This document shows, piece after piece, positions 28,216 through 37,451 of a stretch of DNA of 64,000 nucleotides (position 1 is its first letter; every line of letters starts with the position of its first letter). The DNA comes from Bradyrhizobium sp. Ec3.3. GTDB taxonomy: Bacteria > Pseudomonadota > Alphaproteobacteria > Rhizobiales > Xanthobacteraceae. Below the pieces are notes generated by a model. It saw only the letters and a program-made list of their open reading frames with translations. It was not told where the DNA came from and made no database searches. Position numbers and translations under genes: made by a program. Where the stretch lies: the NCBI RefSeq assembly GCF_000472925.1, contig NZ_AXAS01000001.1, positions 186,001 to 250,000 of the forward strand, given 5' to 3'.

Positions 28216-29181
28216 ATGATGCAACAAGCGGGCGCGCCGAATTTCTTCATCAACAGTTACACGGGCGCGCCGCACGGGCGCGACTACGAACGATGGCGCG
28301 AGGAATTGTGCCGGTGCATGTGCCGGGCTGACATCAAGCCGAGCGAAGGCAACAGCATCGACTGCACACTGCAGGTCAGCCTGCTCGGCGGCATCCTGTT
28401 GGCCGCCTTGAGCGGGTCGTCGGCTGAACTCTTGCGCACCCGCGAAACACTGAAGGACGGTTTCGACGGCATGTGTCTCGTCCTCGCGACGTCCGGCCGC
28501 GTGCTGGTATCGCACGAGCGACAGTCGATCGAACTGTCGGATTCGCAGATGTGTCTCGCGGACATGAGCGTGCTCTGTGGCACGGGCATCAGCAACAACT
28601 GCGAGGTCAAGACCGTACGCATCCCGCGATCCATGCTGTTGACGGTCTGCCCCGAGGCCGAGGACCGGCTGGCGCTGGTTCTTGGCGATCAAGCTCCCAT
28701 CAGAGAAGCCATCGTTCGCTACCACGCGCTTGCCGCCAATCTTGGCCCGCACACCGACGTGGTCGGCCAGCACCTGATGGCGCAACACATGGTCGATCTC
28801 GTCGCCCTGTTGCTGCGGACAGACGCCGACCACACCGAACTGGCGAACAGAGGGTATTCTGCCGTGCGGCTCGACCTCATGCGCGCCGACGTCATCGCCA
28901 ATCTGAGCCGGGGTGATCTGACGATCTACTCGGTCGCGCAGAATGCGGGCGTTAGCCCGCGCCATGCCCAGCGCATGTTCGAACAGACGGGAACCACGTT
29001 CACCGAATTCCTCCTCGAGCAGCGCCTGCTGCTCGTGCGCAAGCTGCTCCTCGACCCTCTCAACCGTTGGCGCAAGGTCAGCGACCTCGCCCATTCAGCG
29101 GGATTTCCCGACATCTCCTATTTCAACCGCGTGTTCCGACGGCGGTTCGGCGTAACACCGTCCGACATGCGCGGCGTTTGA
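28216..29181 (+). CDS. AraC-family transcriptional regulator
   Basis: A 321-residue regulator with an N-terminal effector domain of the AraC-binding-like type (about residues 20-190) and a C-terminal double helix-turn-helix. The second domain begins MRADVIANLSRGDLTIYSVA, has the first recognition region AGVSPRHAQRMFEQTGTTF, and ends with the AraC signature SDLAHSAGFPDISYFNRVF and RRRFGVTPSDMRG. The effector is unknown. GAAGGAG stands just before the ATG. It is divergent from the porin gene, which is a plausible target, and a decayed copy of its leader lies beyond the porin and scar. Confidence 0.9.
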   Translation: MMQQAGAPNFFINSYTGAPHGRDYERWREELCRCMCRADIKPSEGNSIDCTLQVSLLGGILLAALSGSSAELLRTRETLKDGFDGMCLVLATSGRVLVSHERQSIELSDSQMCLADMSVLCGTGISNNCEVKTVRIPRSMLLTVCPEAEDRLALVLGDQAPIREAIVRYHALAANLGPHTDVVGQHLMAQHMVDLVALLLRTDADHTELANRGYSAVRLDLMRADVIANLSRGDLTIYSVAQNAGVSPRHAQRMFEQTGTTFTEFLLEQRLLLVRKLLLDPLNRWRKVSDLAHSAGFPDISYFNRVFRRRFGVTPSDMRGV

Positions 29182-29240
29182 GAGAAGCATCGATCAAAGC
29201 GGCAAAGGTCGGGTTCGGTTGGAAGTTCGGACGTCATCGA

Positions 29241-29684
29241 TCAGAAACTCCGCAACAACGGGGTCGCCATGCCGGTATCGGACACCATCTTGAAATCTGG
29301 AAACCGCGTCAGCAGCGCCTCTCTCAAAAAGCGGAAATGCTTGATGTTCTGCGACAGCTGCCCCAGCCGGAGCCGACCGTCTGAGATTTCCGTGTCGAGC
29401 AGATTTTGGTGATGAATATCGAGCGAATCACGGGTCACATACTCGTCGACGTCGTTGCCGCTCGTCACCGCGGCGCGCGCCAGGACATCATCAATTCGCA
29501 AACTGACCGTCGCCCGTTCGGCTTCGGCCACAGAGAGCGCGTCATCGATCGAGCGGACGATCGAGGCAACGCACAGAAAATCCGTCTCGACGTCGCACAT
29601 CATCAACCGCATCACCCTCTTGAAGCGAATCGCATCCAACCTTCTGGCCAGGCGTACGAGAACATCCAATATGCGAATTATCAT
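29241..29684 (-). CDS. Hypothetical protein
   Basis: A 147-residue, mostly helical, charged protein starting MIIRILDVLVRLARRLDAIR. It has stretches such as ADVETDFLCVASIVRSIDDAL-like helices and SLRIDDVLARAAVTSGNDV, and ends RFPDFKMVSDTGMATPLL. No signal peptide, membrane segment or family motif was recognised. It converges on the AraC gene 59 bp away. The reading frame is open further upstream to 30005, but that part lacks coding character. Confidence 0.5.
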   Translation of the reverse strand: MIIRILDVLVRLARRLDAIRFKRVMRLMMCDVETDFLCVASIVRSIDDALSVAEAERATVSLRIDDVLARAAVTSGNDVDEYVTRDSLDIHHQNLLDTEISDGRLRLGQLSQNIKHFRFLREALLTRFPDFKMVSDTGMATPLLRSF

Positions 29685-30066
29685 TGCGTCACACCATTGC
29701 GTCCGGTTGAGCAGCCGCGCTGAAGTGGGAGCGGAATCCCGCTCGCCAGCGCGACATCGCTGACTTCGTATTTGCAGCTGCGCGGTTCGCCAGGCAAATC
29801 CGCACCACAAGCCCGCGTCCTGCAACGGATCCGGGATATTCTGCATCGCGACCAGGCGATCCGCCGTAACCAGCCAAGCGGGGCTCAATCGTTCCGAGTT
29901 CCTACCGGGCTGGAGGCTCAATCGTCTAGGAACTGAACGGCAAACGTTCAGCCGGTCACGACAGGCAGTCATCTTGGTAAATAGATGATGCTGGCAACCG
30001 TGCAAATTGCACGCGCAACCACAGACTGAATCTGCTCATGTCGCTCGCCACCCGATAGCGGCACGA
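29685..30066. other. Gene-free stretch with partial repeat
   Basis: No credible coding region is seen. The right end (30013-30078) is the second member of a 66-base repeat also found at 28023-28088, and it runs into the stop codon of the acyl-CoA ligase at 30067. A TGCAAATTGCA palindrome lies at about 30001-30011. The rest shows nothing I can interpret. Confidence 0.4.
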
Positions 30067-31914
30067 TCAAAGTGCAGGAGGCGCCGGCCTCGGCGCCAGC
30101 GGCGGCTTCCTTGCATATACCTGCTCGATCTCCGCGGCGAAGCGATGCTCCAGCGCGGGGCGCTTGTTCTTCAGCGTTGGTGTCAACAACCCCGCCGCGA
30201 TCGTCCACGGCTCCAGCGACCACGACACCGCGCGCGGCGTCGCATAGGCCGGATAGTCCTTCACGGCCGCGGCGATCCGCGCGAGCAGAGCGGCACGCTC
30301 CCCGCCCTCGCCCTGCTTACCGAGCCCTGCGAGCCTCTGTTGCTCCTGCTCCCACGTCTTGGCATTGAGCACCACGAAGGCCGTGAGGAAAGGTCGCTGC
30401 TCGCCGATCACGAAGGCCTGCTCGAACAGGGGATCGGCAAGGATCGCGGTTTCGAGATCGACTGGCGCAATCTTCTCGCCGGTGGAGGTGACGAGGATGT
30501 CCTTGATGCGGCCGGTGATCGTGATGCGGCCGTGCTCGATGCGCGCCTGGTCGCCGGTGTGCAACCAGCCATCGGCCTCCTTGACGCGGCGCGTCTCCTC
30601 CTCCCGGTGCCAATAGCCGAGCATCACGCTCGGGCCGCGGACGAGCAGCTCATCCTTGTCGCCGAGCTTGACCTCGATGCCGTCGAGGACGTGGCCGACC
30701 GAGCGCGGGTCGTTGTCCTCGGCGGTGTTGACGGAGACGACCGGCGAGGTCTCGGTCATGCCGTAGCCTTGCAGGACGTCGAGCCCGAGCGAGAGAAACA
30801 GGCGGATGACCGGTTCTGCGATCGGCGCACCGCCCGAGACGGCGACGCGCAAGCGCCCGCCGAACTGTGCCAGCACCTTGCCGGCGACGCGGCGCTTCAG
30901 GATCGGCCAGGCCAGCTGGTCGAACAGCGAGAGCGAGCGCCTCCCCTGCCGCGCGTCAAAGCGCCGGCCGCCGACGGCAAGGGTGAAATCGAACAGCGCG
31001 CGCTCGGCGCGGCCGGCCGCTTCACGGTGCTGCATGATCAGCGCAAAAATGCGCTCATAGATCCGCGGTACTGAAATCAGTACCGTCGGCTGCACATGCT
31101 TCAAGTCCTGGGAGAGCTGCGGCACCGAACGCGCATAGGCGACACAGGCGCCCGCCGCGATCGGATAGTAATAGCCGCCAGTGCGCTCGAACGTGTGCGA
31201 GAGCGGCAGGAAGGAGAGGAAGACATCGTCCGGCTCGGCGGCGATGCGCCGCGCGATCGCCTTCACATTCGCAACGACGTTGCCATGCGACAGCATCACT
31301 CCCTTCGGCCGCCCGGTGGTGCCCGAGGTGTAGACAATGGCGGCGAGATCATCTGCACGGACAGCAACGTTGGCCATCGCGGGACCGCCGGCCACAGAGC
31401 CGAGCCAGCGATCGAGCGCGATGACGCGGGCGTCAGTCGGCGATGCCTCTGAAAAACTCGCGCAGACGACGCGCGCGAGACACGGGACCGGCTGCCCGGT
31501 CGCGACGATCGCCTGCCAGCGCTCCAGCGTATCCACGAACAGCAGGCGGGCGCCGGAATCGCCGAGGATGTAGGCGATGCTGTCGGGGTTGTCGACGGCG
31601 TGCATCGGCACCGGCACGAGACCGCGCGACAGTGCCGCCTGGTCCATCGCGACATGCGCGAGGCCGTTGGGCATCAGGATCGCGACCCGCTCACCGGCCG
31701 CCAAACCCTCAGCGGCGAGCGCCCGGCGCCAGCGGTCGAACTCGGCGTCAATCTGTCGCCAGGAATAGCTCGCCCAGCGTCCCGCCGTCGCATCGTATTG
31801 GCGATAGGCCTCCCTGCCCGGCGTCAAGGCCACGCGCCAGCGCAGCAGCTGCGGCAGCGTCATCACCTCCGCCAGCGTCGGCGGGACATCTTCCTCAGTG
31901 ACGTGCTCTGCCAT
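30067..31914 (-). CDS. Long-chain acyl-CoA synthetase (AMP-forming)
   Basis: A 615-residue ANL-superfamily ligase like mycobacterial FadD15 or eukaryotic long-chain synthetases. The ATP-binding loop is YTSGTTGRPKGVMLSHGNVV (about residue 200), followed by FLSFLPLSHTFERTGGYY, the GYGMTETSP motif, and GWLHTGDQARIEHGRITITG with the hinge GRIKDILVTSTGEKIAP. It should activate fatty acids to acyl-CoA at the membrane. The C-terminus is proline-rich (APRPAPPAL). Compared with PrpE in this window it lacks the WWQTETGW motif, which supports a long-chain substrate. Single leftward gene. Confidence 0.9.
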   Translation of the reverse strand: MAEHVTEEDVPPTLAEVMTLPQLLRWRVALTPGREAYRQYDATAGRWASYSWRQIDAEFDRWRRALAAEGLAAGERVAILMPNGLAHVAMDQAALSRGLVPVPMHAVDNPDSIAYILGDSGARLLFVDTLERWQAIVATGQPVPCLARVVCASFSEASPTDARVIALDRWLGSVAGGPAMANVAVRADDLAAIVYTSGTTGRPKGVMLSHGNVVANVKAIARRIAAEPDDVFLSFLPLSHTFERTGGYYYPIAAGACVAYARSVPQLSQDLKHVQPTVLISVPRIYERIFALIMQHREAAGRAERALFDFTLAVGGRRFDARQGRRSLSLFDQLAWPILKRRVAGKVLAQFGGRLRVAVSGGAPIAEPVIRLFLSLGLDVLQGYGMTETSPVVSVNTAEDNDPRSVGHVLDGIEVKLGDKDELLVRGPSVMLGYWHREEETRRVKEADGWLHTGDQARIEHGRITITGRIKDILVTSTGEKIAPVDLETAILADPLFEQAFVIGEQRPFLTAFVVLNAKTWEQEQQRLAGLGKQGEGGERAALLARIAAAVKDYPAYATPRAVSWSLEPWTIAAGLLTPTLKNKRPALEHRFAAEIEQVYARKPPLAPRPAPPAL

Positions 31915-32033
31915 GACGTCTTCCAGTGTACAGGCGAATCGCCGCTATTGGGAGAGCGATACATAGCGCGACCGGCGATGCCTCACATTGATCGTCAGCA
32001 AAAACGCCGGGCGCCCGACGCCGAACTTGAAAG

Positions 32034-33164
32034 TCAGCGCATCCGCTGCCTCGTCTTCTCCAGCCGCTCACGGATCTCGCGCGCCTGCGGCTTCAGTTTC
32101 AGGGCGCGGGCGTAGTCGGCGCTCGCATGGTCGAAGTCGCGGATTTCCTCGTAGGCCCGGCCGCGGGCGGTGAGCGCATCGACATCGTCCGGGTTGACGC
32201 GCAGCGCCTGCGAATAGTCGGCGATCGCGCTCGCATAGTCGCGCTTGAACGCATGGGCGCTGCCCCGGTTGAGATAGGCGGTACTGTCGTTCGGATCGAG
32301 CGCGATCGACTGGCTTGCTTCCGCGATCGCGGAATCGAAATCGCCGGTGCGGACGTAGGCGGCTGCGCGATTATGCAGGGCATAGACGTCCTTCGGATCG
32401 ATCGCGAGGACCGCGCTGTAATCAGCGATTGCCGCCCCGTAGTTGCCCATTTCCTGATAGGCGCGGCCGCGGCCGATCCGCGCCGCGGCATAATGCGCGT
32501 CGATTCGCAGCGCCTCGCTGTAATCCCTGATGGCGCGATCGAATTCGCCCTTGTCGTCGAAAGCGTCGGCGCGATTGGCGAGCCCGATGGCATTGTTCGG
32601 ATCGATCGCCAGCGCCGCGTTGAAGCCCGCGATCGCGGCGTCGAGCTCGCGGCGTGCATGGTGCACCATCGCGCGGCCATAGAGGGCGGTGAGCTGCTTG
32701 GGATCAAGCCTGAGTGCGCGGTCATAATCGGCCATCGCATGGTCGAGATCCCGCATCTCCTGCCAGGTCCGGCCGCGGTTGGCCGGGAAGATCGCATTGG
32801 CCGGGTCGAGCCGCATCGCCGCGTCGAAATCGGCCAGCGCCTTCTCATAGCGCTGCTGCCGGCGAAGCGCCACGCCGCGGCTGTTGAACGCCGCGGCAAA
32901 GGTCGGGTCGACCGCGATCGCGGCGTCGAGATCGGTTAACGCACCATCGAGATCATCCGCGCGCATCGTGTTGCGCCCGCGCTCCCAGAGCATGCTGGCG
33001 AGATCGCGCGGCGTTACCGCCCCGCTCGTCACGGCCGCGCGGCAACGGGCGATCGCCGCATCATCAGCGCTCTCATGGCAGGGCTTTTCGTCAGCCGCCA
33101 TGGCGACGCCCTGGAATGCAATCGACAGCATGACGACTGTTGCCAGGCGAAGGAGCGCGCTCAT
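32034..33164 (-). CDS. Exported TPR-repeat protein
   Basis: A 376-residue protein with a signal peptide (MSALLRLATVVMLSIAFQGV, cleavage near AMAADEK) and about nine TPR units, each like ALADFDAAMRLDPANAIFPA or AIADYSQALRVNPDDVDAL. A conserved N-terminal CHESADDAAIARCRAAV segment contains two cysteines. The C-terminus is basic (ARALKLKPQAREIRERLEKT). It is probably a periplasmic protein-interaction scaffold. It lies 12 bp after a small exported protein and upstream of the acyl-CoA synthetase. It lacks the DUF1311 tail seen in the two TPR proteins at 9.5-11.9 kb. Confidence 0.85.
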   Translation of the reverse strand: MSALLRLATVVMLSIAFQGVAMAADEKPCHESADDAAIARCRAAVTSGAVTPRDLASMLWERGRNTMRADDLDGALTDLDAAIAVDPTFAAAFNSRGVALRRQQRYEKALADFDAAMRLDPANAIFPANRGRTWQEMRDLDHAMADYDRALRLDPKQLTALYGRAMVHHARRELDAAIAGFNAALAIDPNNAIGLANRADAFDDKGEFDRAIRDYSEALRIDAHYAAARIGRGRAYQEMGNYGAAIADYSAVLAIDPKDVYALHNRAAAYVRTGDFDSAIAEASQSIALDPNDSTAYLNRGSAHAFKRDYASAIADYSQALRVNPDDVDALTARGRAYEEIRDFDHASADYARALKLKPQAREIRERLEKTRQRMR

Positions 33165-33176
33165 GCATCGGCTCGG

Positions 33177-33542
33177 TCAACCCTTCACCTTGCAGGTGAC
33201 GGGGCCATTATCGAGCATGAGCTGGTTACCGCCGAGATCGGTCACGATCTGCCCGGCGTAGATGCCCTTGGCCTTGTCGCGCTGCGCCGAGATCACGACC
33301 CGGACACGGCTCTTGTCCGACTCGTCCATGGCGACGACCAGGAGATTGTCGTCGCGGAAGCTGAACAGCGTGACCTTCGACGGATAATCGAAATCGATCG
33401 GCGGCAGGCCACCCTGCTTTTTCGGCACCTCGAACGTTAGCTCCTGGTCTTGCGGGTAGGAGCAGGTGATCGACTTCGCGGCCGCGGCACCCGCTTGTAG
33501 GGCGAACAACGAGGCGGTGCAGAGGATGGCGGCGCGCTTCAT
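33177..33542 (-). CDS. Small exported protein of unknown function
   Basis: A 121-residue protein from the ATG at 33542. The signal peptide is MKRAAILCTASLFALQAGAA with cleavage near AAAKSIT. The mature part is beta-rich: TCSYPQDQELTFEVPKKQGG, then a KVTLFSFRDDNLLVVAMDES strand pair and a final GNQLMLDNGPVTCKVKG, whose cysteine could pair with the first one. It is followed after 12 bp by the TPR gene and is likely in the same operon. Family not recognised. Confidence 0.68.
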   Translation of the reverse strand: MKRAAILCTASLFALQAGAAAAKSITCSYPQDQELTFEVPKKQGGLPPIDFDYPSKVTLFSFRDDNLLVVAMDESDKSRVRVVISAQRDKAKGIYAGQIVTDLGGNQLMLDNGPVTCKVKG

Positions 33543-33675
33543 GACAAAACTCTTGACGTGAATCTTGTGCATCTGTCGCGCCGGGCGGCCAACACGTTCA
33601 GGCGTCAACCGCGAATGTGTTGTATGGCTCCCTGCCATAGTATTGTGAGACCTCAGCAACAGGGGCTTGATTTCC

Positions 33676-34023
33676 ATGACCCGCGACCACCTGTTTCTTT
33701 TGCGCCCCGGCTTTGTCGATCCGGCCTATCCGGGCCAAAACTTCTACTGCTGGCACTGCGCACTGATCGAAGGAGTGCTCGCCTCGTTTCCCGACCTCGC
33801 CAACAAGATCGACGTCGAGCGCATCGCCTGGCCGCGGCCGCGACAGGCCGTCATCGACCTCGTGGGCGAAGAGAATCAATCGCTGCCGCTGCTCGTGCTC
33901 GCTGACGGCGTCACGTCGCCGCATCAGACCGGCAGCCATCGGGGGCGCGCGTTCATCGCCGACAAGGACAAGATCCTGGCCGCGCTCACCGAGCGGCACT
34001 GCTTTCCCGATCCGCATCCGTGA
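33676..34023 (+). CDS. DUF3088 family protein
   Basis: A 115-residue protein starting MTRDHLFLLRPGFVDPAYPG. The QNFYCWHCALIEGVLASFPD segment, with its CxxC, and SLPLLVLADGVTSPHQTGSH are typical of DUF3088, a small thioredoxin-fold-like family. The CWHC could be redox-active, but this is inference. A TTG nine bases upstream is in frame; the ATG is preferred. Divergent from the exported protein at 33177-33542. Function unknown. Confidence 0.8.
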   Translation: MTRDHLFLLRPGFVDPAYPGQNFYCWHCALIEGVLASFPDLANKIDVERIAWPRPRQAVIDLVGEENQSLPLLVLADGVTSPHQTGSHRGRAFIADKDKILAALTERHCFPDPHP

Positions 34024-34152
34024 TGCCGGCACGTCAAGCCTTGCGGCGATTCTGTGCCGGCAAAGCGCCGATCAAGGCGGCACTTTGTCGCCGGAACGTG
34101 CAGGCCGCTCATTCCGTTATTGCCTCGCACATCAATTGGAGTGAGTGACGGA

Positions 34153-34446
34153 ATGAAAAATCTCTTTGTGGCGATAGCTGTTGCTGCTGCAGCGCTCGCA
34201 ACCTCATCCGCGGCGAACGCCGCCGGCGAGGGCGCAGCCAAGACCGCGGCAAAGCCGCACATGCAGGCCAGCCCATCGACCGACATCAGCGCGCAAGGCC
34301 GGCATCATCACTGGCACGGCCCGCGACATCACCATTGGCGGCCTCACGCCTACTATCGCCCGCACTACCGGAGCTATGGCTACTATCCGCGGCCACATGT
34401 CTATCACGGCAGGCCCCACGGCTATTATGGCGGCCACCGCTGGTGA
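34153..34446 (+). CDS. Small exported His/Tyr-rich protein
   Basis: A 97-residue protein. The signal peptide MKNLFVAIAVAAAALATSSA is cleaved near ANAAGEG. The mature part ends in a dense His/Tyr/Arg/Pro tract of about 50 residues (GRHHHWHGPRHHHWRPHAYY, then repeated YYRPH / YGYYPRPH units). Such tracts can bind transition metals, but that is inference. A strong terminator follows 8 bp after the stop. The gene stands alone. Confidence 0.75.
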   Translation: MKNLFVAIAVAAAALATSSAANAAGEGAAKTAAKPHMQASPSTDISAQGRHHHWHGPRHHHWRPHAYYRPHYRSYGYYPRPHVYHGRPHGYYGGHRW

Positions 34447-34453
34447 GAAGAAG

Positions 34454-34477
34454 AGCCCGCAGCGATGCGGGCTTTTT
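34454..34477 (+). terminator. Rho-independent terminator
   Basis: A perfect 8-bp stem, AGCCCGCA / TGCGGGCT, with a GCGA loop, is followed by TTTTT. It ends the His/Tyr-rich gene and lies only 18 bp from the end of the convergent EVE-domain gene. Confidence 0.9.
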
Positions 34478-34495
34478 GCCTGGAAGTCTGCGTCG

Positions 34496-34929
34496 TCAGA
34501 CCAGCAGCAACGGCCGGCTCGATGACGCCACGTGGCGGATCAGCTCCATGTCTTCGCTTGAAATCTCGAACAGGCCGAGACGCAGCTTGTAGCCCCAGTT
34601 CGGATTGTCGCGCGTGAAGGCGAGACTTTCGAGCAGCGGCCGGATCGGCACCTCGGCAGCGTCACTCCATGCGACGTCGCGGCGGAACGGGTGGAAGCCG
34701 CCGCCCATGTCGGCCTGGTAGGGCACGCCCGGCTTGACCACGCCATCGCGGTGAAGGCCTGGAGCCGATCCTTGCCGCCAAAAGTTTCGGTCGGCGAGTA
34801 GTAGGCGACGCGATCGCCCGGCGAGATCCGCCGCAGCGGGCCGCCTTTGCCGTGGCAGACCTGCATGAAGCCATGCGCACGCCCGATCCGGACGTGCTTG
34901 GCCGAGGCGACGGCGATCCAGTGCTTCAT
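34496..34929 (-). pseudogene. EVE-domain protein, frameshifted
   Basis: Read leftward from the ATG at 34929, the first half MKHWIAVASAKHVRIGRAHG, RISPGDRVAYYSPTETFGGK and DRLQAFTA is a typical EVE domain N-terminus. The frame is then lost near 34742-34748, and the second half continues in another frame: VVKPGVPYQADMGGGFHPFR, RPLLESLAFTRDNPNWGYKL and RLGLFEISSEDMELI. One missing base (expected GCGATCGGCGTG, observed GCGATGGCGTG) explains the break. EVE domains bind modified bases in DNA or RNA and occur in restriction or RNA-binding contexts. Either a pseudogene or a sequence error. Confidence 0.8.
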
Positions 34930-35219
34930 GTGAGGTCCTCCGACAGATGCCCGCCCTTTAGCAGCAGGCCGTGTCAGATTCTGGCAGCAGCCATTCGGCG
35001 CACGGGTTCGGCCAAGCCGGACACGCCGAGAATCAGGATCCGTCAGCCGTCCCTCCGCGGCCGTTCGAGCTTGTGCCTGCCGCGATAAGCAGCATCGCGT
35101 CCAGGCCGGCCGCAAGCACACTTAACGTCTTAGTTGCAATTACTTAAGTAGACTAGTGGCGAGAGTCGGCCGCTGGCCGAGCCTATCGTGAAAACGCCCG
35201 GATAAGTTTGGTCCAACCG

Positions 35220-37352
35220 ATGTCAGAGCTTCCTTCGCCGTCTGAGCACTCATCCGCAAATCGCTCGAAGCGCGGGATCAGCCTGCGATGGAAAATCCTG
35301 GCTGGCAATCTGATTACGGGCCTCCTCGCCGTGGCCTTCGCCGTTTCGGTCGCCTGGGATGGATGGCGTGATCTGCGCAAGCGGGAAGCGGCCGCGCGCG
35401 CGCTCACCGCATTCGAACTGGTGATGAAGGCCAACAGCCTGATTCCGGCCGAGCGTACTGCTTGGTTTGCGGTTACGGGCCCGACAGCCGAAGCGGCCAC
35501 GTCCGAAAAATTGTCGGCCTTGGACAAAGTTGTCGCCGGCACCGATGCTGCCATCGGCGCGGCCAAGAAGGCCGTTGGCGCGGCGGACCTTCCGGTCGCA
35601 TCGATTGAGGCTGCCGAGCTTGCCTTGCAACAAACCCGCAGTGCCGGTCGTCAGGCGGCGGTCATGGCCAAGGCGCAACGCCCGCCCAACAGCCAGACCG
35701 CGATCGTGGCCGGACTTGCGCGCGCCGTCGACTCCCTCACCGCCGCGACCGGCGAAGTCCTGATCAACCTGTCGCGCACCGGCAGCGACATAGAAAACCT
35801 GTTGCCGTCGGCGCAACTCGCGCAAAGCGCACAAGCCATGCGCACCACCAATGGTGCACGCACGGCGATCCTCGGCCTCTTCGTCCGCAACCAGCCCTTG
35901 TCTGCCGCCCAGAACGTCGAGGTCACCGAATTGACCGGCCAGGTCGGCCTGCTCTGGCGCCAGATCGAGCAGGGCGTCAGCAATGCCGGCGGCGCGCCGG
36001 AGCTCGTTCGCTCGATCGACCAGGTGCGTTCCAAGCTCATGACCGAAGGCGAGCCGCGGTTTCACGAGGTCTCCGCGGCCGCGCGCGAGGGCCGCCCTTC
36101 TCCGGCCAGTGAAGCCGAGTGGCCCGCCTGGATCGCCGGTACCTTGAACAGCGTGCTGAGCCTGCGCGACGCTGCCCTCGACTTTGCCCACAAAGCCAAT
36201 GACGCCGCGATCGCTGAGGCCCAGATGCGGCTGAGCTGGGCTATCGCGGTGCTGTTCGTCGTGCTCGCCGCCTCGATCGCCGTAGTGTTCGTAGCGATGC
36301 GCCACGTGATCCGGCCGCTGGCGCGGCTGACCGGGGCGACGCTGCGGCTTGCCGACCGGGAGCTCGGCGTCGAGATCCCGGACGGACATCGCAAGGACGA
36401 GATCGGCACCATGGCCAACGCGCTGCAGATCTTCAAGGACGCGCTGATCGCGAAGAAGCTCGCGGATGAAGCGGCTGCACGCGAGGCCGAGGCGCAGATC
36501 GAGCGCGGCCGCCGGGCCGACGCCATCACCCGCGATTTCGAGGCCGTGATCGGTGAGATCGTCGGCACGGTGTCCTCCGCGGCGACGGAGCTCGAGGCTT
36601 CCGCCGGCACGCTGACGGCGACGGCCAACCGCTCGCAGAAGCTCACCACTGCGGTCGCAGCGGCCTCCGATGAAGCTTCCGTCAACGTGAACTCGGTGGC
36701 CACCGCCACCGAAGAGCTCACCTCGTCGGTGACCGAGATCAGCCGGCAGGTTCAGGAATCCGCGCGCAGGGCGAGCGAAGCGGTCGAGCAGGCCCACAAC
36801 ACCAACAAGCGCGTCGGAGAGCTGTCGCAGGCAGCAGACCGAATCGGCGACGTCGTCGAGTTGATCAACTCGATCGCGAGCCAGACCAATCTGCTGGCAC
36901 TGAACGCGACCATCGAAGCCGCGCGCGCCGGCGAAGCCGGCCGCGGCTTCGCCGTGGTCGCGGCGGAGGTGAAGGCGCTGGCGCAGCAAACCGCGAAAGC
37001 GACCGAGGAAATCCACCAGCAGATCATGGGCGTCCAGGCGGCGACGAAGGAGTCGGTCGGCGCCATCGGGGAGATCAGCGCCACCATCGCGCAACTTTCG
37101 GAAATCGCCTCGGCGATTGCCGCCGCCGTCGAAGAGCAAGGCGCGGCCACGCAGGAGATCGCCCGCAACGTCCAGCAGGCGGCGCTCGGCACCGAGCAGG
37201 TATCCGCAAATATCGCCGACGTGCGCGACGGCGCGAGCCAGACCGACTCGGCCTCATCGCAAGTGCTGTCAGCCGCCCAGCTCCTGGCCCGCGACTCCAG
37301 CCGCCTCAAGCTCGAGGTCGGGAATTTCCTGGAATCGGTGCGCGCGGCCTAG
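35220..37352 (+). CDS. Methyl-accepting chemotaxis protein
   Basis: A 710-residue transmembrane receptor. The first membrane helix is near the N-terminus (about 20-45) and the second near 335-360 ([20 protein letters not shown]), enclosing a helical periplasmic sensor domain of about 290 residues. A HAMP domain ([20 protein letters not shown]) follows. The signalling domain hairpin is [40 protein letters not shown]. It should send signals to CheA/CheW. No C-terminal CheR pentapeptide is seen. The ligand cannot be inferred. No chemotaxis genes are nearby, so it acts with a distant cluster. Confidence 0.93.
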   Translation: MSELPSPSEHSSANRSKRGISLRWKILAGNLITGLLAVAFAVSVAWDGWRDLRKREAAARALTAFELVMKANSLIPAERTAWFAVTGPTAEAATSEKLSALDKVVAGTDAAIGAAKKAVGAADLPVASIEAAELALQQTRSAGRQAAVMAKAQRPPNSQTAIVAGLARAVDSLTAATGEVLINLSRTGSDIENLLPSAQLAQSAQAMRTTNGARTAILGLFVRNQPLSAAQNVEVTELTGQVGLLWRQIEQGVSNAGGAPELVRSIDQVRSKLMTEGEPRFHEVSAAAREGRPSPASEAEWPAWIAGTLNSVLSLRDAALDFAHKANDAAIAEAQMRLSWAIAVLFVVLAASIAVVFVAMRHVIRPLARLTGATLRLADRELGVEIPDGHRKDEIGTMANALQIFKDALIAKKLADEAAAREAEAQIERGRRADAITRDFEAVIGEIVGTVSSAATELEASAGTLTATANRSQKLTTAVAAASDEASVNVNSVATATEELTSSVTEISRQVQESARRASEAVEQAHNTNKRVGELSQAADRIGDVVELINSIASQTNLLALNATIEAARAGEAGRGFAVVAAEVKALAQQTAKATEEIHQQIMGVQAATKESVGAIGEISATIAQLSEIASAIAAAVEEQGAATQEIARNVQQAALGTEQVSANIADVRDGASQTDSASSQVLSAAQLLARDSSRLKLEVGNFLESVRAA

Positions 37353-37376
37353 TTTGAACAGCAACCGCGGACAGCA

Positions 37377-37405
37377 TTCACCTCTCCCCTGCGGGGAGAG
37401 GTGAA
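37377..37405. terminator. Symmetrical hairpin between convergent genes
   Basis: A perfect 13-bp inverted repeat, TTCACCTCTCCCC / GGGGAGAGGTGAA, with a TGC loop. It lies between the chemotaxis receptor gene and the convergent amine oxidase gene. It lacks a T-run, so it may be a bidirectional end or a minimal member of the CTCTCCC repeat family seen at 9.4, 11.0 and 18.3 kb. Confidence 0.6.
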
Positions 37406-37451
37406 CTGCACTTCGCACCAATCCAACCAAAGGTCATCATGTCCAAGCGAG

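Noticed and set aside
35250-37139. A 629-codon open frame antisense to the chemotaxis receptor
   Set aside because: The plus-strand receptor is certain from its HAMP and signalling domains; the antisense frame has no recognisable features.
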